From assembly GCF_036127095.1 (NCBI RefSeq), contig NZ_CP108006.1, positions 4,703,501 through 4,767,500 of the forward strand: a stretch of 64,000 bases of DNA, in the 5' to 3' direction. Shown here in pieces: positions 28,283-35,978 of the stretch. The notes under the pieces are model-generated. The model searched no databases. It worked only from the letters and a program-made list of their open reading frames with translations, and was not told the origin of the DNA. The position numbers and the translations under genes were made by a program. Origin of the DNA: Streptomyces sp. NBC_00335 (lineage in GTDB: Bacteria > Actinomycetota > Actinomycetes > Streptomycetales > Streptomycetaceae). Positions within the stretch are counted from its first letter, which is position 1. The number at the start of each line of letters is the position of its first letter.

Positions 28283-29085
28283 TCGTAAAAGCCGGCCTTG
28301 AGCCGCAGCGCCCGCTCTTCGGTCTCCCTGAACCCGGCCGCACCGGCTGCGCGGCCCGTCCCGCCCGGCCCGTCCGCTCGGCCGAGGAGGTCGGTCACCC
28401 GGGCGGCCAGCCGGTCGGAATGCGTGTCGGACAGCATGGACACGGTCGCGAGCGAATGCGTCTTCGCGTCGTGCACCAGGTGCGGGTGGTAGAAGCGCGA
28501 ACGGTTGCGGCCGCCGCCCTCGCTCGTGAACAGCGGCCCCATCCGCTCCCACAGCCGTCCGTACTCGACGGAGACCAGCACCTCGCCCCAGAAGCGGAGG
28601 AAGGTCAGCAGCCGCAGGTCGGCGTCGGCGTGGCCGCCCGCGTCCGCGATCAGTTCGAGGGTGCCGGTGATGGCACGCTGCGTCGCGGCCGTCGGCCTCG
28701 ACGCCACCAGGGCCTCCCGGGACACTCCGAGCCGGCGCAGGTCCTCCGTCATGTCCTCGCGGTGTGAGGGCGTGTGCCCCGTGGCCCCCGGGTACTCCTC
28801 GCGCAGGATGATCCGCGCGATCCGCAGCCCCTCCTCGTCGCGCAGCAGGTCGATGGCCAGGTCGTACGACGGGGTGAACGCGAGCGATACGAAGCGCCGC
28901 TGGAGCAGCAGCGCGGTGAAGTCCTCGTCGGGCAGCCGGGTGATGTTCGCGAGGACCGGATGCTCCTCGAAGCGCTCGATCAGCCCGTTCTCGAAGCCGT
29001 CCAGCTCGTGCAGCTCGCTCGGTCCGTGCACCTCGCCCTGCCCGTGCAGCCCGTCCCGTCGGCCCGGAGCGCCCAAGTCGTGCAT
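28243..29085 (-). CDS. Heme-oxygenase-fold/iron-containing redox-type protein
   Basis: This 280-residue all-alpha protein carries LLRDEEGLRIARIILREEYPG and THSPSHRED-like TGHTPSHREDMTEDLRRLG, the spaced Glu...His...Glu/Asp pattern of TenA/heme-oxygenase-like diiron enzymes. SRFYHPHLVHDAKTHS near the C-terminal half supplies more histidines. The start is at MHDLGAPG after GGAAAGG; the longer open frame upstream is not gene-like. It lies 43 bases downstream of the membrane PLD-like gene in the same direction, so the pair is probably an operon. The assignment is by motif only; the reaction is unknown. Confidence 0.6.
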   Translation of the reverse strand: MHDLGAPGRRDGLHGQGEVHGPSELHELDGFENGLIERFEEHPVLANITRLPDEDFTALLLQRRFVSLAFTPSYDLAIDLLRDEEGLRIARIILREEYPGATGHTPSHREDMTEDLRRLGVSREALVASRPTAATQRAITGTLELIADAGGHADADLRLLTFLRFWGEVLVSVEYGRLWERMGPLFTSEGGGRNRSRFYHPHLVHDAKTHSLATVSMLSDTHSDRLAARVTDLLGRADGPGGTGRAAGAAGFRETEERALRLKAGFYDQFLPAPDPSTTA

Positions 29086-29128
29086 GGCCGTACCTTTCCG
29101 TGGATCTGGTGGTGAACCGGGATCCGGA

Positions 29129-30037
29129 TCACCAGCTGATGTTTCTGAGCGACTCGCGCCAGTCGGCCAGGGCCACGTCGCGGCCGATCTCCCACAACGT
29201 GTCCAGCTCCTTCTGGACCTGCCGTCCCATCGTGGTGTCGCTGCCGTCGATCTCGGTCTGGGCGGAGTCGACCGCGAGCTGGCGGTGCAGGAACGAACTG
29301 ACCAGAAAGTGCTCGTCGGCCTTGTGTACGGCGATGGACGGCAGGGAGTTGTACACCCGCACGCTGAGCAGTGCGCGTCCCGCCGGCCCGACCGCGCGGT
29401 GCAGCTCCGCGAGGCCGGCCAGGCACATCTCCACCCGGGCCTTGACGTCCAGGGCGAGCGCGGGGTCCCGTACGGAACGCAGCGCTTCGTCGCGCAGTCC
29501 CGCCACGGGGGAGGAGGGGTACAGGAGCATGATCCGCACCGGGACACCGTGGTCCACCAGCGCCTTCTCCAGCGACGGCTGGAGGTGAGCCAGGTTGGGG
29601 ATGAAGGTCTGCAGGATGGCCACCTCCTGGGTGGCGCCCTCCACGAACGCGTTGAACTGCACGTCGGGGAACTCCGCGTGCACCCGGATCACGCCGAGGT
29701 AGTTCTCCTGCTTGAGCTGCTGCGCGACGGTGTCGATGTCCAGCTTGGCGAGCTGCGCCTGGAAGCTGGTGTCGAGCCGGGCGACCTGCGTGCGCAGGGT
29801 GTCGTCGAGCCGGGTGACCTGCGCCTCGACCACGTCGAGCTTGCGCAGGCGGTCGATCTCCAGCAGGAGGAACACGGTGACCGTGCTCAGGATGAGCAGG
29901 GTGACCTTGGGGAGCGCGCCCCCGGGTGCGAGCGCGTCGAGCCACCCCAAGAGGTCCGCGATCAGTACCACGACGCCCGATGTGGACATCAGGGCAAGCG
30001 CGATCCGTTCCACCCGATAGCGAACGTCGACACTCAT
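29129..30037 (-). CDS. Membrane-anchored coiled-coil PLD-like protein
   Basis: This 302-residue protein has two hydrophobic helices near the N-terminus (about 10-30 and 42-60) and then a helical heptad-rich stretch (VVEAQVTRLDDTLRTQVARL). A ~180-residue C-terminal domain begins VAILQTFIPNLAHLQPSLE, with VPVRIMLLYPSSPVAGLRDEA. That pattern resembles the degenerate phospholipase-D-like domain seen in bacterial signalling or effector proteins. The HxK catalytic motif is not clear (VHKADEHFLVSS), so it may be a binding rather than catalytic domain. It is first in a two-gene unit with the heme-oxygenase-fold gene. Unrecognised function. Confidence 0.6.
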   Translation of the reverse strand: MSVDVRYRVERIALALMSTSGVVVLIADLLGWLDALAPGGALPKVTLLILSTVTVFLLLEIDRLRKLDVVEAQVTRLDDTLRTQVARLDTSFQAQLAKLDIDTVAQQLKQENYLGVIRVHAEFPDVQFNAFVEGATQEVAILQTFIPNLAHLQPSLEKALVDHGVPVRIMLLYPSSPVAGLRDEALRSVRDPALALDVKARVEMCLAGLAELHRAVGPAGRALLSVRVYNSLPSIAVHKADEHFLVSSFLHRQLAVDSAQTEIDGSDTTMGRQVQKELDTLWEIGRDVALADWRESLRNISW

Positions 30038-30181
30038 GTCGCTCCAGCCCCCGTGCCCGGTACCCCGTACCTCGTGCCCGTCGTGGTCGGCGATGACGCT
30101 ATACCGACTCCCTTTGTTCCAGGGAGGTTTGAGGCGTTGCGTGGGGAAGGGTGGGGCGAGATCAGGCCACGCCCGGGCCGG

Positions 30182-30379
30182 TCAGTTCCAGATGACGTCG
30201 CCGGCCGGCAGGGGGATCGCGTCGGCATGCTGGACGTTCGCCTCGACGTGCGCCGCACCGGACGTCCCGGTCGGCTGTTCCCCGTCCGGGAAGTCCTGGC
30301 CCCATCCGCTGGCCATGGCCACGCCCAGCGCGAGGGCGCTCAGGGCGGCGGTCGCGAAGTACATTCCACGCGTCGTCAT
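30182..30379 (-). CDS. Small exported or membrane protein (65 aa)
   Basis: This short frame starts MTTRGMYFATAALSALALGVAMASGWG, a basic start plus hydrophobic helix suited to a signal peptide or anchor, followed by a polar tail ending DVIWN. It is downstream of the WYL regulator gene in the same direction. The ribosome-binding site is weak and no family is recognised, so this is a plausible but unproven gene. Confidence 0.5.
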   Translation of the reverse strand: MTTRGMYFATAALSALALGVAMASGWGQDFPDGEQPTGTSGAAHVEANVQHADAIPLPAGDVIWN

Positions 30380-30456
30380 GCGCGGAGCATCCCAGCCGGC
30401 CGCGCCGGAGGGAAGGCCTCACCCGGTCCTGTGCGAACCGTCACCCGGTCCCGTGC

Positions 30457-31524
30457 TCACCCGGGGCCGTGCTCACCCGGGGCCCCCGCCCCCGTCCCGG
30501 CCGTCCCGTAGCGCGCCGCCGTCGTGGCGGCCGCCGCTCCGATGCGCCGGCGCAGGGCGGGCGGGGCGAGTACCTCCGCCTCCGCGCCGAGCCCCAGGAA
30601 CTGCGCCTCCGCGTGGTCCTGCGACTCGATCGGCAGGACCGCCCGTGTCCACCCGGGCAGTTCCGGGTCCGGGGTCCCGGTGGCGGCCAGGGCCCTGGCC
30701 TGGGCACCGGTCAGCCGGGCGGCCGCGCGCGCGGAGACCCGTACCTCCGCCTCCTGCGGGTACAGCCGCTCGTGGAACTCCGCCTGGCTGCGCCGCCAGT
30801 GGGCGGCGAGCTCGAAGCCGTCGGGGAGCATGCATTCCCCGCCGGTCTCGCGTACCGCCAGGATCTGGTCCACCCGGTAGGTGCGCGGGGGCGGCGGGCT
30901 CTGAGGGCCGTCCGCCTCCGCCGTGGCCGCCGTGCCCGCCGTGGCCTCCGCTTCGGGCGTGCCCGCGACCAGGTACCAGCGCCCCGCCTTCAGGACCAGC
31001 CCGTACGGGGCCAGTCGCCGGTCCACCTCGTGCGGCGCCTTCCAGCGCCGGTACCGGACCTCGACGATCCGCCCCCGCCACACCGCGTCGGCGATCCGCC
31101 CCAGGTGCGGGGTCTCCTCGTGCTCCGCGTACCAGCCGGGCGCGTCCAGGTGGAAGCGCAGCCGCATCCGGTCGGCCTGCGCACGCAGCTCCGCGGGCAG
31201 GGCGGCGCGCAGCTTCAGCTGGGCGGTGGACAGGGCGCGGCCGAGACCGAGTTCGGCGGCCGGCCCCGGCATCGAGGTGAGGAAGAGGGCCTCCGCCTCG
31301 CCCGGGGCCAGCCCGGTGAGGCGGGTGCGGTAGCCGTCGAGGAGCTGGTAGCCGCCGCTGTGCCCGGCGTCGCCGTACAGCGGGACACCGGCGGCGGCCA
31401 GGGTCTCCGCGTCGCGGTAGACCGTACGGACCGACACCTCCAGCTCCCCGGCGAGCTCGGCGGCGGTCATCCGGCCGCGGGTCTGGAGCAGGAGCAGGAT
31501 CGAGAGCAGCCGGCTGGACTTCAC
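30457..31524 (-). CDS. WYL domain transcriptional regulator (YafY-like)
   Basis: This 355-residue regulator has an N-terminal helix-turn-helix (AELAGELEVSVRTVYRDAET) and a WYL ligand-binding domain (VEVRYRRWKAPHEVDRRLAPYG, then GRWYLVAG). The C-terminal WCX region follows. An insert of about 25 Ala/Glu/Thr residues after WYLVAGTPEA is encoded by GCC/GTGG-type repeats. The start is GTG with no Shine-Dalgarno. A perfect inverted repeat lies five bases upstream of it, so autorepression is likely. It is divergent from the DUF1579-like gene, its probable target. Confidence 0.88.
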   Translation of the reverse strand: MKSSRLLSILLLLQTRGRMTAAELAGELEVSVRTVYRDAETLAAAGVPLYGDAGHSGGYQLLDGYRTRLTGLAPGEAEALFLTSMPGPAAELGLGRALSTAQLKLRAALPAELRAQADRMRLRFHLDAPGWYAEHEETPHLGRIADAVWRGRIVEVRYRRWKAPHEVDRRLAPYGLVLKAGRWYLVAGTPEAEATAGTAATAEADGPQSPPPPRTYRVDQILAVRETGGECMLPDGFELAAHWRRSQAEFHERLYPQEAEVRVSARAAARLTGAQARALAATGTPDPELPGWTRAVLPIESQDHAEAQFLGLGAEAEVLAPPALRRRIGAAAATTAARYGTAGTGAGAPGEHGPG

Positions 31525-31529
31525 TTGGA

Positions 31530-31556
31530 CTTCACTGACAGATGATGTCAGTGAAG
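31530..31556. promoter_or_regulatory. Probable operator CTTCACTGACA-N5-TGTCAGTGAAG
   Basis: A perfect 11-base-pair inverted repeat with spacer GATGA begins five bases upstream of the WYL regulator start and sits between divergent genes. CTTCACTTGGACTTCACT also repeats the half-site in direct orientation. Confidence 0.7.
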
Positions 31557-31576
31557 CGCTCGTACGGTTCCCCCAT

Positions 31577-31624
31577 CAGCGCAGAGAACAGCGCGACGAA
31601 CAGCGCGACGAACAGCGCAGAGCA
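31577..31624. repeat. Tandem 12-base repeat, four units
   Basis: Units close to CAGCGCGACGAA fill the 5' leader of the following gene; two inner units are identical. Confidence 0.7.
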
Positions 31625-31654
31625 TCAGAGAACAGTTGTTGGGGGAGACCGCAC

Positions 31655-32131
31655 ATGAACGACTTCGACTTCTTCGTCGGCACCTGGGACGTGTCCAACC
31701 GGTGGCTCGCCGACTTCCTGGACGCGGACAGCGGCTGGGAGGTGTTTCCGGCGGTGTCCCGGGCCACCCGCCACTTCGACGGCGCCGCGAGCTTCGACGA
31801 GATCGAGTTCCCGACGAAGGGCTTCGCGGGGCTGACCCTGCGGCTCTACGAGCCCGAGCACGAGCGGTGGACTCTCCACTGGGCCGGCCGCCGGACCGGA
31901 ACGCTCTTCCCGCCCGTCACCGGACGGTTCGACCCGGCCACGGGGACGGGCGTCTTCGAGGGCGAGGACACCTACGAGGGCAAGGCGGTCCTGGTGCGGT
32001 TCGTGTGGTCGAGGACGGACACGGACTCCCCGCGCTGGGAGCAGTTCTTCTCGGCCGACGGGGCCGGGAGCTGGATCCACAACTGGACGATGGACTTCAG
32101 CCGCCGGGCGGCCGACACCGCCGCCGCTTGA
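31655..32131 (+). CDS. DUF1579-like small soluble protein
   Basis: This 158-residue protein starts MNDFDFFVGTWDVSNRWL and is rich in tryptophan (GTWDV, RWTLHWAG, SWIHNWTMDFS). The pattern matches lipocalin/FABP-like DUF1579 barrels, in which FxxGTW opens the barrel. GGGGGAGACC precedes the ATG. It is controlled, by position, by the divergent WYL regulator and its palindrome. Ligand or activity unknown. Confidence 0.75.
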   Translation: MNDFDFFVGTWDVSNRWLADFLDADSGWEVFPAVSRATRHFDGAASFDEIEFPTKGFAGLTLRLYEPEHERWTLHWAGRRTGTLFPPVTGRFDPATGTGVFEGEDTYEGKAVLVRFVWSRTDTDSPRWEQFFSADGAGSWIHNWTMDFSRRAADTAAA

Positions 32132-32155
32132 CCCCTTCCGTCCGGCGGCCGCGCG

Positions 32156-32890
32156 TCACAGGAGCCCGAGCGGCCCGAGCGCCGAGGTCAGTCCGCTCGG
32201 CCGCTGTTCGACGGGCAGGTGCTCGACCAGCCGGACCGGGCACCCCAGCGCCGCGGCCCCCGTGTCCGCGTCGGCGCTGTCGCCGACCATGAGCACGTCC
32301 GCGGGCGCCGCCCCGAGGGCGTCGCAGGCGACCTGGAACAGGCGGGGGTCGGGCTTCTGGACCCCGTGCTCGAAGGAGAGCACGTACGCGTCGACGAACC
32401 GGTCCAGCCCGTGGGCGCGGAAGACGGGCCGCAGGTCCCAGCCGATGTTGCTGACGACGGCGACGGGGACGCCCCGCTCGCGCAAGGCGGCGAGGGTGGC
32501 CGCGGTATCGGGGTAGGGCCGCCAGGCCGCGGGGGTCCAGTGCCGGTCGTAGAGGGCGTCGGCCAGCTCCGGGGAGGGCAGTGGCACCTCGCGGGTGAGG
32601 GCGGTGTAGGCGGCCCGGTGCTTCTCGGGGCTCAGGTCCCGCTCCCGCCACAACGGCTCCAGCCGCGCCGGCAGCCGCTGCGGCGAGGCGCCGCCCGGCA
32701 AGGCGCCCGCCTCTTCGAGGAGGGCGGCCAAGGAAACGAGTTCGGCCTCGGGCAGGTCGATACCGGCGTCCGTCACGACCGCGCGCAGCCAGTCCTCGGT
32801 GGGCTCGACGCGGAAGAGGGTGCCGGAGAAGTCGAACATCACGCCTTTGACGGCGCCCGCGAGCACGCCTTCGTCCCCGTACACGTCCAT
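32156..32890 (-). CDS. HAD family hydrolase
   Basis: This 244-residue phosphatase-like enzyme of the haloacid dehalogenase superfamily has motif I MFDFSGTLF. The second D of the usual DxDG/ST is Ser here, DFSGT, which is common in phosphonatase/dehalogenase subgroups. Motif II is VAVVSNIGWD, a Lys occurs in GVQKPDPRLFQ, and motif IV is MVGDSADADTGAA. It has the C1-type helical cap. The start MDVYGDEG follows GGGGAGAGGGAC. It is convergent with the DUF1579-like gene. Substrate unknown. Confidence 0.87.
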   Translation of the reverse strand: MDVYGDEGVLAGAVKGVMFDFSGTLFRVEPTEDWLRAVVTDAGIDLPEAELVSLAALLEEAGALPGGASPQRLPARLEPLWRERDLSPEKHRAAYTALTREVPLPSPELADALYDRHWTPAAWRPYPDTAATLAALRERGVPVAVVSNIGWDLRPVFRAHGLDRFVDAYVLSFEHGVQKPDPRLFQVACDALGAAPADVLMVGDSADADTGAAALGCPVRLVEHLPVEQRPSGLTSALGPLGLL

Positions 32891-32970
32891 GTCCCTCTCC
32901 CCGCCCCTGTCTTGCGCCCGGCCGTGACGGGGATCCTCGCCGCGGAGGCGGGCGACGCGCAAGCGCAGTG

Positions 32971-33020
32971 GAGATTCAGCCCCTCCGGCGTTTGAGGAGC
33001 GGAGGTCCGGGGGCTGGCCC
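32971..33020. repeat. GC-rich repeat element, copy D (single module)
   Basis: A module with core CCCCTCCGGCGTTTGAGGAG followed by GGTCCGGGGGCTGGCCCC lies between the HAD gene and the catabolic operon. There is no facing partner. Confidence 0.75.
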
Positions 33021-33073
33021 CTGCCGCCCAAGTCCCCTCTCATCCAACTCCATTCGCTTCGAAAAAATAAATG

Positions 33074-33085
33074 CAAGCACGCTTG
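33074..33085. promoter_or_regulatory. Probable TetR operator CAAGC-AC-GCTTG
   Basis: A perfect 12-base palindrome with flanking ATG/ATT lies in an AT-rich island 57 bases before the first gene of the catabolic operon. CAAGC/GCTTG dyads are typical of TetR-family repressors of acyl-CoA catabolic operons. A TetR gene closes this operon. Confidence 0.65.
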
Positions 33086-33141
33086 ATTGTTTTCCTGGCG
33101 ACTGCCACGCTTCCCCTCACGCCGAGAAGGGGAGCGCACCC

Positions 33142-33957
33142 GTGCCCGATCCGTCCGCTGTCGAGAACGTCTTCGCCGTCTTCGCCGATCTCCGCGAGGA
33201 GGGCCGGGAACTCGACTCCCTGGTCGGGGATCTGCCCGACGCCGACTGGGCGAAGCCCACGCCCGCGCCCGGCTGGAGCCTCGCCCACCAGATCGCCCAC
33301 CTGCACTGGACCGACCGGTCCTCGCTGCTCGCCCTCACCGATGCCACCGCCTTCGCGGGGCTGGTCGAGGAGGCACTGAAGGCCCCGGATTCCTTCGTCG
33401 ACGCGGGCGCCGAGGAGGGCGCCGCACTGGCCCCCGCCGAGCTGCTCGCCCGCTGGCGGGCTTGCCGCGCCGCGCTCGACGAGGCCCTCGCCGCGGCCTC
33501 GCCCGACGCCAAGTTCCCCTGGTACGGGCCGCCGATGAAGGCCGCTTCGATGGCGAGCGCCCGCCTGATGGAGACCTGGGCGCACGGCCAGGATGTCGCC
33601 GACGCGCTCGGGGTGCACCGCGTACCGACGGCGCGGCTGCGGCACGTGGCGCGGATCGGAGTGCGGGCGCGCGACTACGCGTACGCGGTACGGGGACTGC
33701 CCGCGCCGGCGCAGGAGTTCCGGGTGGAGCTGACGGCTCCGGGAGACCGCGCCGAGGTGTGGACGTACGGTCCCGGGGACGCCCCGCAGCGGGTCACCGG
33801 CCCGGCGCTCGACTTCTGCCTGCTGGTCACCCAGCGCGCCCACCGCGCCGACCTGTCCCTGACGGCGTCCGGCCCCGACGCCGACCGCTGGCTCGACATC
33901 GCCCAGGCCTTCGCCGGCCCGGCGGGCCCGGGCCGCGCGCCGGGAGCCTCCCGGTGA
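33142..33957 (+). CDS. TIGR03084 family protein (DinB/maleylpyruvate isomerase-like)
   Basis: This 271-residue protein has a DinB-like helical bundle. GWSLAHQIAHLHWTD carries the first histidine ligand set, and METWAHGQDVADALG supplies the second His, as in metal-dependent mycothiol transferases and maleylpyruvate isomerases. The C-terminal half is the wHTH-like MDMPI/SCP2-like part. The TIGR03084 family is regularly next to AtuA and acyl-CoA carboxylase genes in actinomycetes, as here. Start GTG after AAGGGGAG. Its stop overlaps the AtuA start (GTGA). Probably a cytosolic metal-binding enzyme of the pathway; reaction unknown. Confidence 0.83.
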   Translation: MPDPSAVENVFAVFADLREEGRELDSLVGDLPDADWAKPTPAPGWSLAHQIAHLHWTDRSSLLALTDATAFAGLVEEALKAPDSFVDAGAEEGAALAPAELLARWRACRAALDEALAAASPDAKFPWYGPPMKAASMASARLMETWAHGQDVADALGVHRVPTARLRHVARIGVRARDYAYAVRGLPAPAQEFRVELTAPGDRAEVWTYGPGDAPQRVTGPALDFCLLVTQRAHRADLSLTASGPDADRWLDIAQAFAGPAGPGRAPGASR

Positions 33958-35978
33958 CCCGGCGCCCCCTGCTGATCGGCAACGCGTCGGGCTTCTACGG
34001 AGACCGCTTCGACGCCCTGCGCGAGATGCTGACGGACGGCCCCCTCGACGTACTGACCGGCGACTACCTGGCCGAGCTGACCCTGCTGATCCTCGGCCGC
34101 GACCGGCTGAAGAACCCGGAACTCGGCTACGCCAAGACCTTCCTGCGCCAGCTGGAGGAGTGCCTGGGCCTCGCCCACGAGCGGGGCGTACGGATCGTGG
34201 TGAACGCGGGCGGCCTGAACCCGGCGGGACTCGCCGGAGCGGTGCGCACGCTGGCCGCGAAGCTGTCGGTTCCGGTCTCGGTCGCGCACGTGGAGGGCGA
34301 CGACCTGATGCCGTACCCGCTGCCGTCCGGGGAGGGCGCGCTCACCGCGAACGCCTACCTCGGCGGCGCCGGGATCACGGCCTGCCTGCGGGCGGGCGCG
34401 GACGTGGTGGTGACCGGCCGGGTCACCGACGCGGCCCTGGTGAGCGGGCCCGCGGCGTGGTGGTTCGACTGGGCGCCGGACGACCACGACCGGCTGGCCG
34501 GGGCGGTGGTGGCGGGGCACGTACTGGAGTGCGGCACCCAGGCCACGGGCGGCAACTACGCCTTCTTCACCCGGCACGACGTGTCCCGGCCGGGGTTCCC
34601 GCTGGCGGAGATCGCCGAGGACGGCTCGTCGGTCATCACGAAGCACCCGGGCACGGGCGGAGTCGTGCGCGTCGGTACGGTCACGGCGCAACTCCTCTAC
34701 GAAACCCAGGGAATCCGCTACCTCGGCCCCGACGTGACGGCCCGCCTGGACACGGTCCGGCTGACCCAGGCCGGCCCCGACCGGGTGGCGCTCTCGGGCA
34801 CCCGCGGTGAATCTCCGCCCGCGACCCTCAAAGTGGGCGTGACCCGCATCGGCGGCTGGCGCAACGAGGTCGTCTTCGTCCTGACGGGCCTGGACGTGGA
34901 CGCGAAGGCGGCCCTGGTGCGGGAGCAGTTGACCCCGCTCCTGTCCTCGGTGTCCTCCGCGGAGTGGACGCTCTCCCGCACGGACCACGAGGACGCGTCC
35001 ACGGAGGAGACGGCGAGCGCGCTGCTCCGCCTGGTCGTCCGCGATGCGTCCCCCGACAGGGTGGGCCGCGCCCTGACCTCGGCGGCCATCGAACTGGCCC
35101 TGGCCAGCTACCCGGGCTTCCACGTGACGGCCCCGCCGTCCCCGGCCCAGCCGTACGGAGTCTTCGAGTCGGCCACCGTCCCCGCCGGCGAGGTCCCCCA
35201 CACGGCGGTCCTCGCGGACGGCACGAGGCTCCGGGCCGGTGCGGAGGGCGGCCCTGCGGGGCTGGTCCCCTACCCGCCCTTCGCCCGTTCCCCGGGCTCC
35301 GCCCAGACCCGCACCGAGTCCGGACCGCCCGCAAATCCAGCCCCGCCGGCGTTTGAGGCGCGGGGGTCCGGGGGCGGAGCCCCCGAAGGGGCCGGGGCGC
35401 AGCCCCCGGTTTCGGGAAGGGGCGGGGTGGGGGAGAGCCCCGCAGGGCCCGCCGCCCCCGAGCCGCAGCTTCCGGCCGCCCCCGAACCGCAGGCGTCTAC
35501 CACCCCCACCCGCCGGGTGCCGCTCGGCACCATCGTCGGGGCCCGCAGCGGCGACAAGGGCGGGGACGCCAACGTCGGGGTATGGGCGGAGAGCGACCCC
35601 GCCTGGGAGTGGCTCCACACCACCCTCACCGTCGAAGCCTTCAAGGCGCTGCTCCCCGAAGCGGCCCCACTGGAAGTGACCCGAGCCGAGCTCCCCAACC
35701 TCCGCTCCCTCAACTTCACCATCACCCGGATCCTCGGCGACGGCGTGGCCTCCGGCCACCGCTTCGACCCCCAGGCCAAGGCCCTCGGCGAATGGCTCCG
35801 TTCCCGCCACGTGGACATCCCCGCAGCCCTGCTGGAGCCCCCCGCGGGCCCCGTACCCCCGGCGGAGCCGCCCGCGGGCCCCGTGCCCCCGGCGGAGCCG
35901 CCTGCGGGCCCCGTGCCCCCGGCGGAGCCGTCCGCGGAGACCCCCGTACCCACCACCGCCCCGGAGGGGACCCCGTGA
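33954..35978 (+). CDS. AtuA family acyclic terpene utilization protein
   Basis: This 674-residue protein has an N-terminal AtuA domain (IGNASGFYGDRFDALREML; VNAGGLNPAGL; GGAGITACLRAGADVVVTGRVTDAALV) to about residue 430, and a small C-terminal domain (LGTIVGARSGDKGGDANVGV...) common in AtuA-like fusions. The two are joined by ~80 residues of Pro/Gly linker, encoded by repeat copy E. The tail is a PPAGPVPPAE repeat. AtuA is required for citronellol/geraniol breakdown in Pseudomonas, but its reaction is not settled. It overlaps both neighbours by four bases, within a carboxylase operon. Confidence 0.85.
   Translation: MTRRPLLIGNASGFYGDRFDALREMLTDGPLDVLTGDYLAELTLLILGRDRLKNPELGYAKTFLRQLEECLGLAHERGVRIVVNAGGLNPAGLAGAVRTLAAKLSVPVSVAHVEGDDLMPYPLPSGEGALTANAYLGGAGITACLRAGADVVVTGRVTDAALVSGPAAWWFDWAPDDHDRLAGAVVAGHVLECGTQATGGNYAFFTRHDVSRPGFPLAEIAEDGSSVITKHPGTGGVVRVGTVTAQLLYETQGIRYLGPDVTARLDTVRLTQAGPDRVALSGTRGESPPATLKVGVTRIGGWRNEVVFVLTGLDVDAKAALVREQLTPLLSSVSSAEWTLSRTDHEDASTEETASALLRLVVRDASPDRVGRALTSAAIELALASYPGFHVTAPPSPAQPYGVFESATVPAGEVPHTAVLADGTRLRAGAEGGPAGLVPYPPFARSPGSAQTRTESGPPANPAPPAFEARGSGGGAPEGAGAQPPVSGRGGVGESPAGPAAPEPQLPAAPEPQASTTPTRRVPLGTIVGARSGDKGGDANVGVWAESDPAWEWLHTTLTVEAFKALLPEAAPLEVTRAELPNLRSLNFTITRILGDGVASGHRFDPQAKALGEWLRSRHVDIPAALLEPPAGPVPPAEPPAGPVPPAEPPAGPVPPAEPSAETPVPTTAPEGTP
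35250..35448. repeat. GC-rich inverted-repeat element, copy E, inside a CDS
   Basis: Outer arms GCCCTGCGGGGCTGGTCCCC and its complement near 35430-35448 enclose one core module (GCCCCGCCGGCGTTTGAGGC at 35340). It lies in the linker region of the AtuA gene and keeps the frame open. Confidence 0.8.
35835..35924. repeat. Tandem 30-base repeat, three units
   Basis: Three near-identical units encode EPPAGPVPPA in the C-terminal tail of the AtuA protein; a partial fourth follows. Confidence 0.85.
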
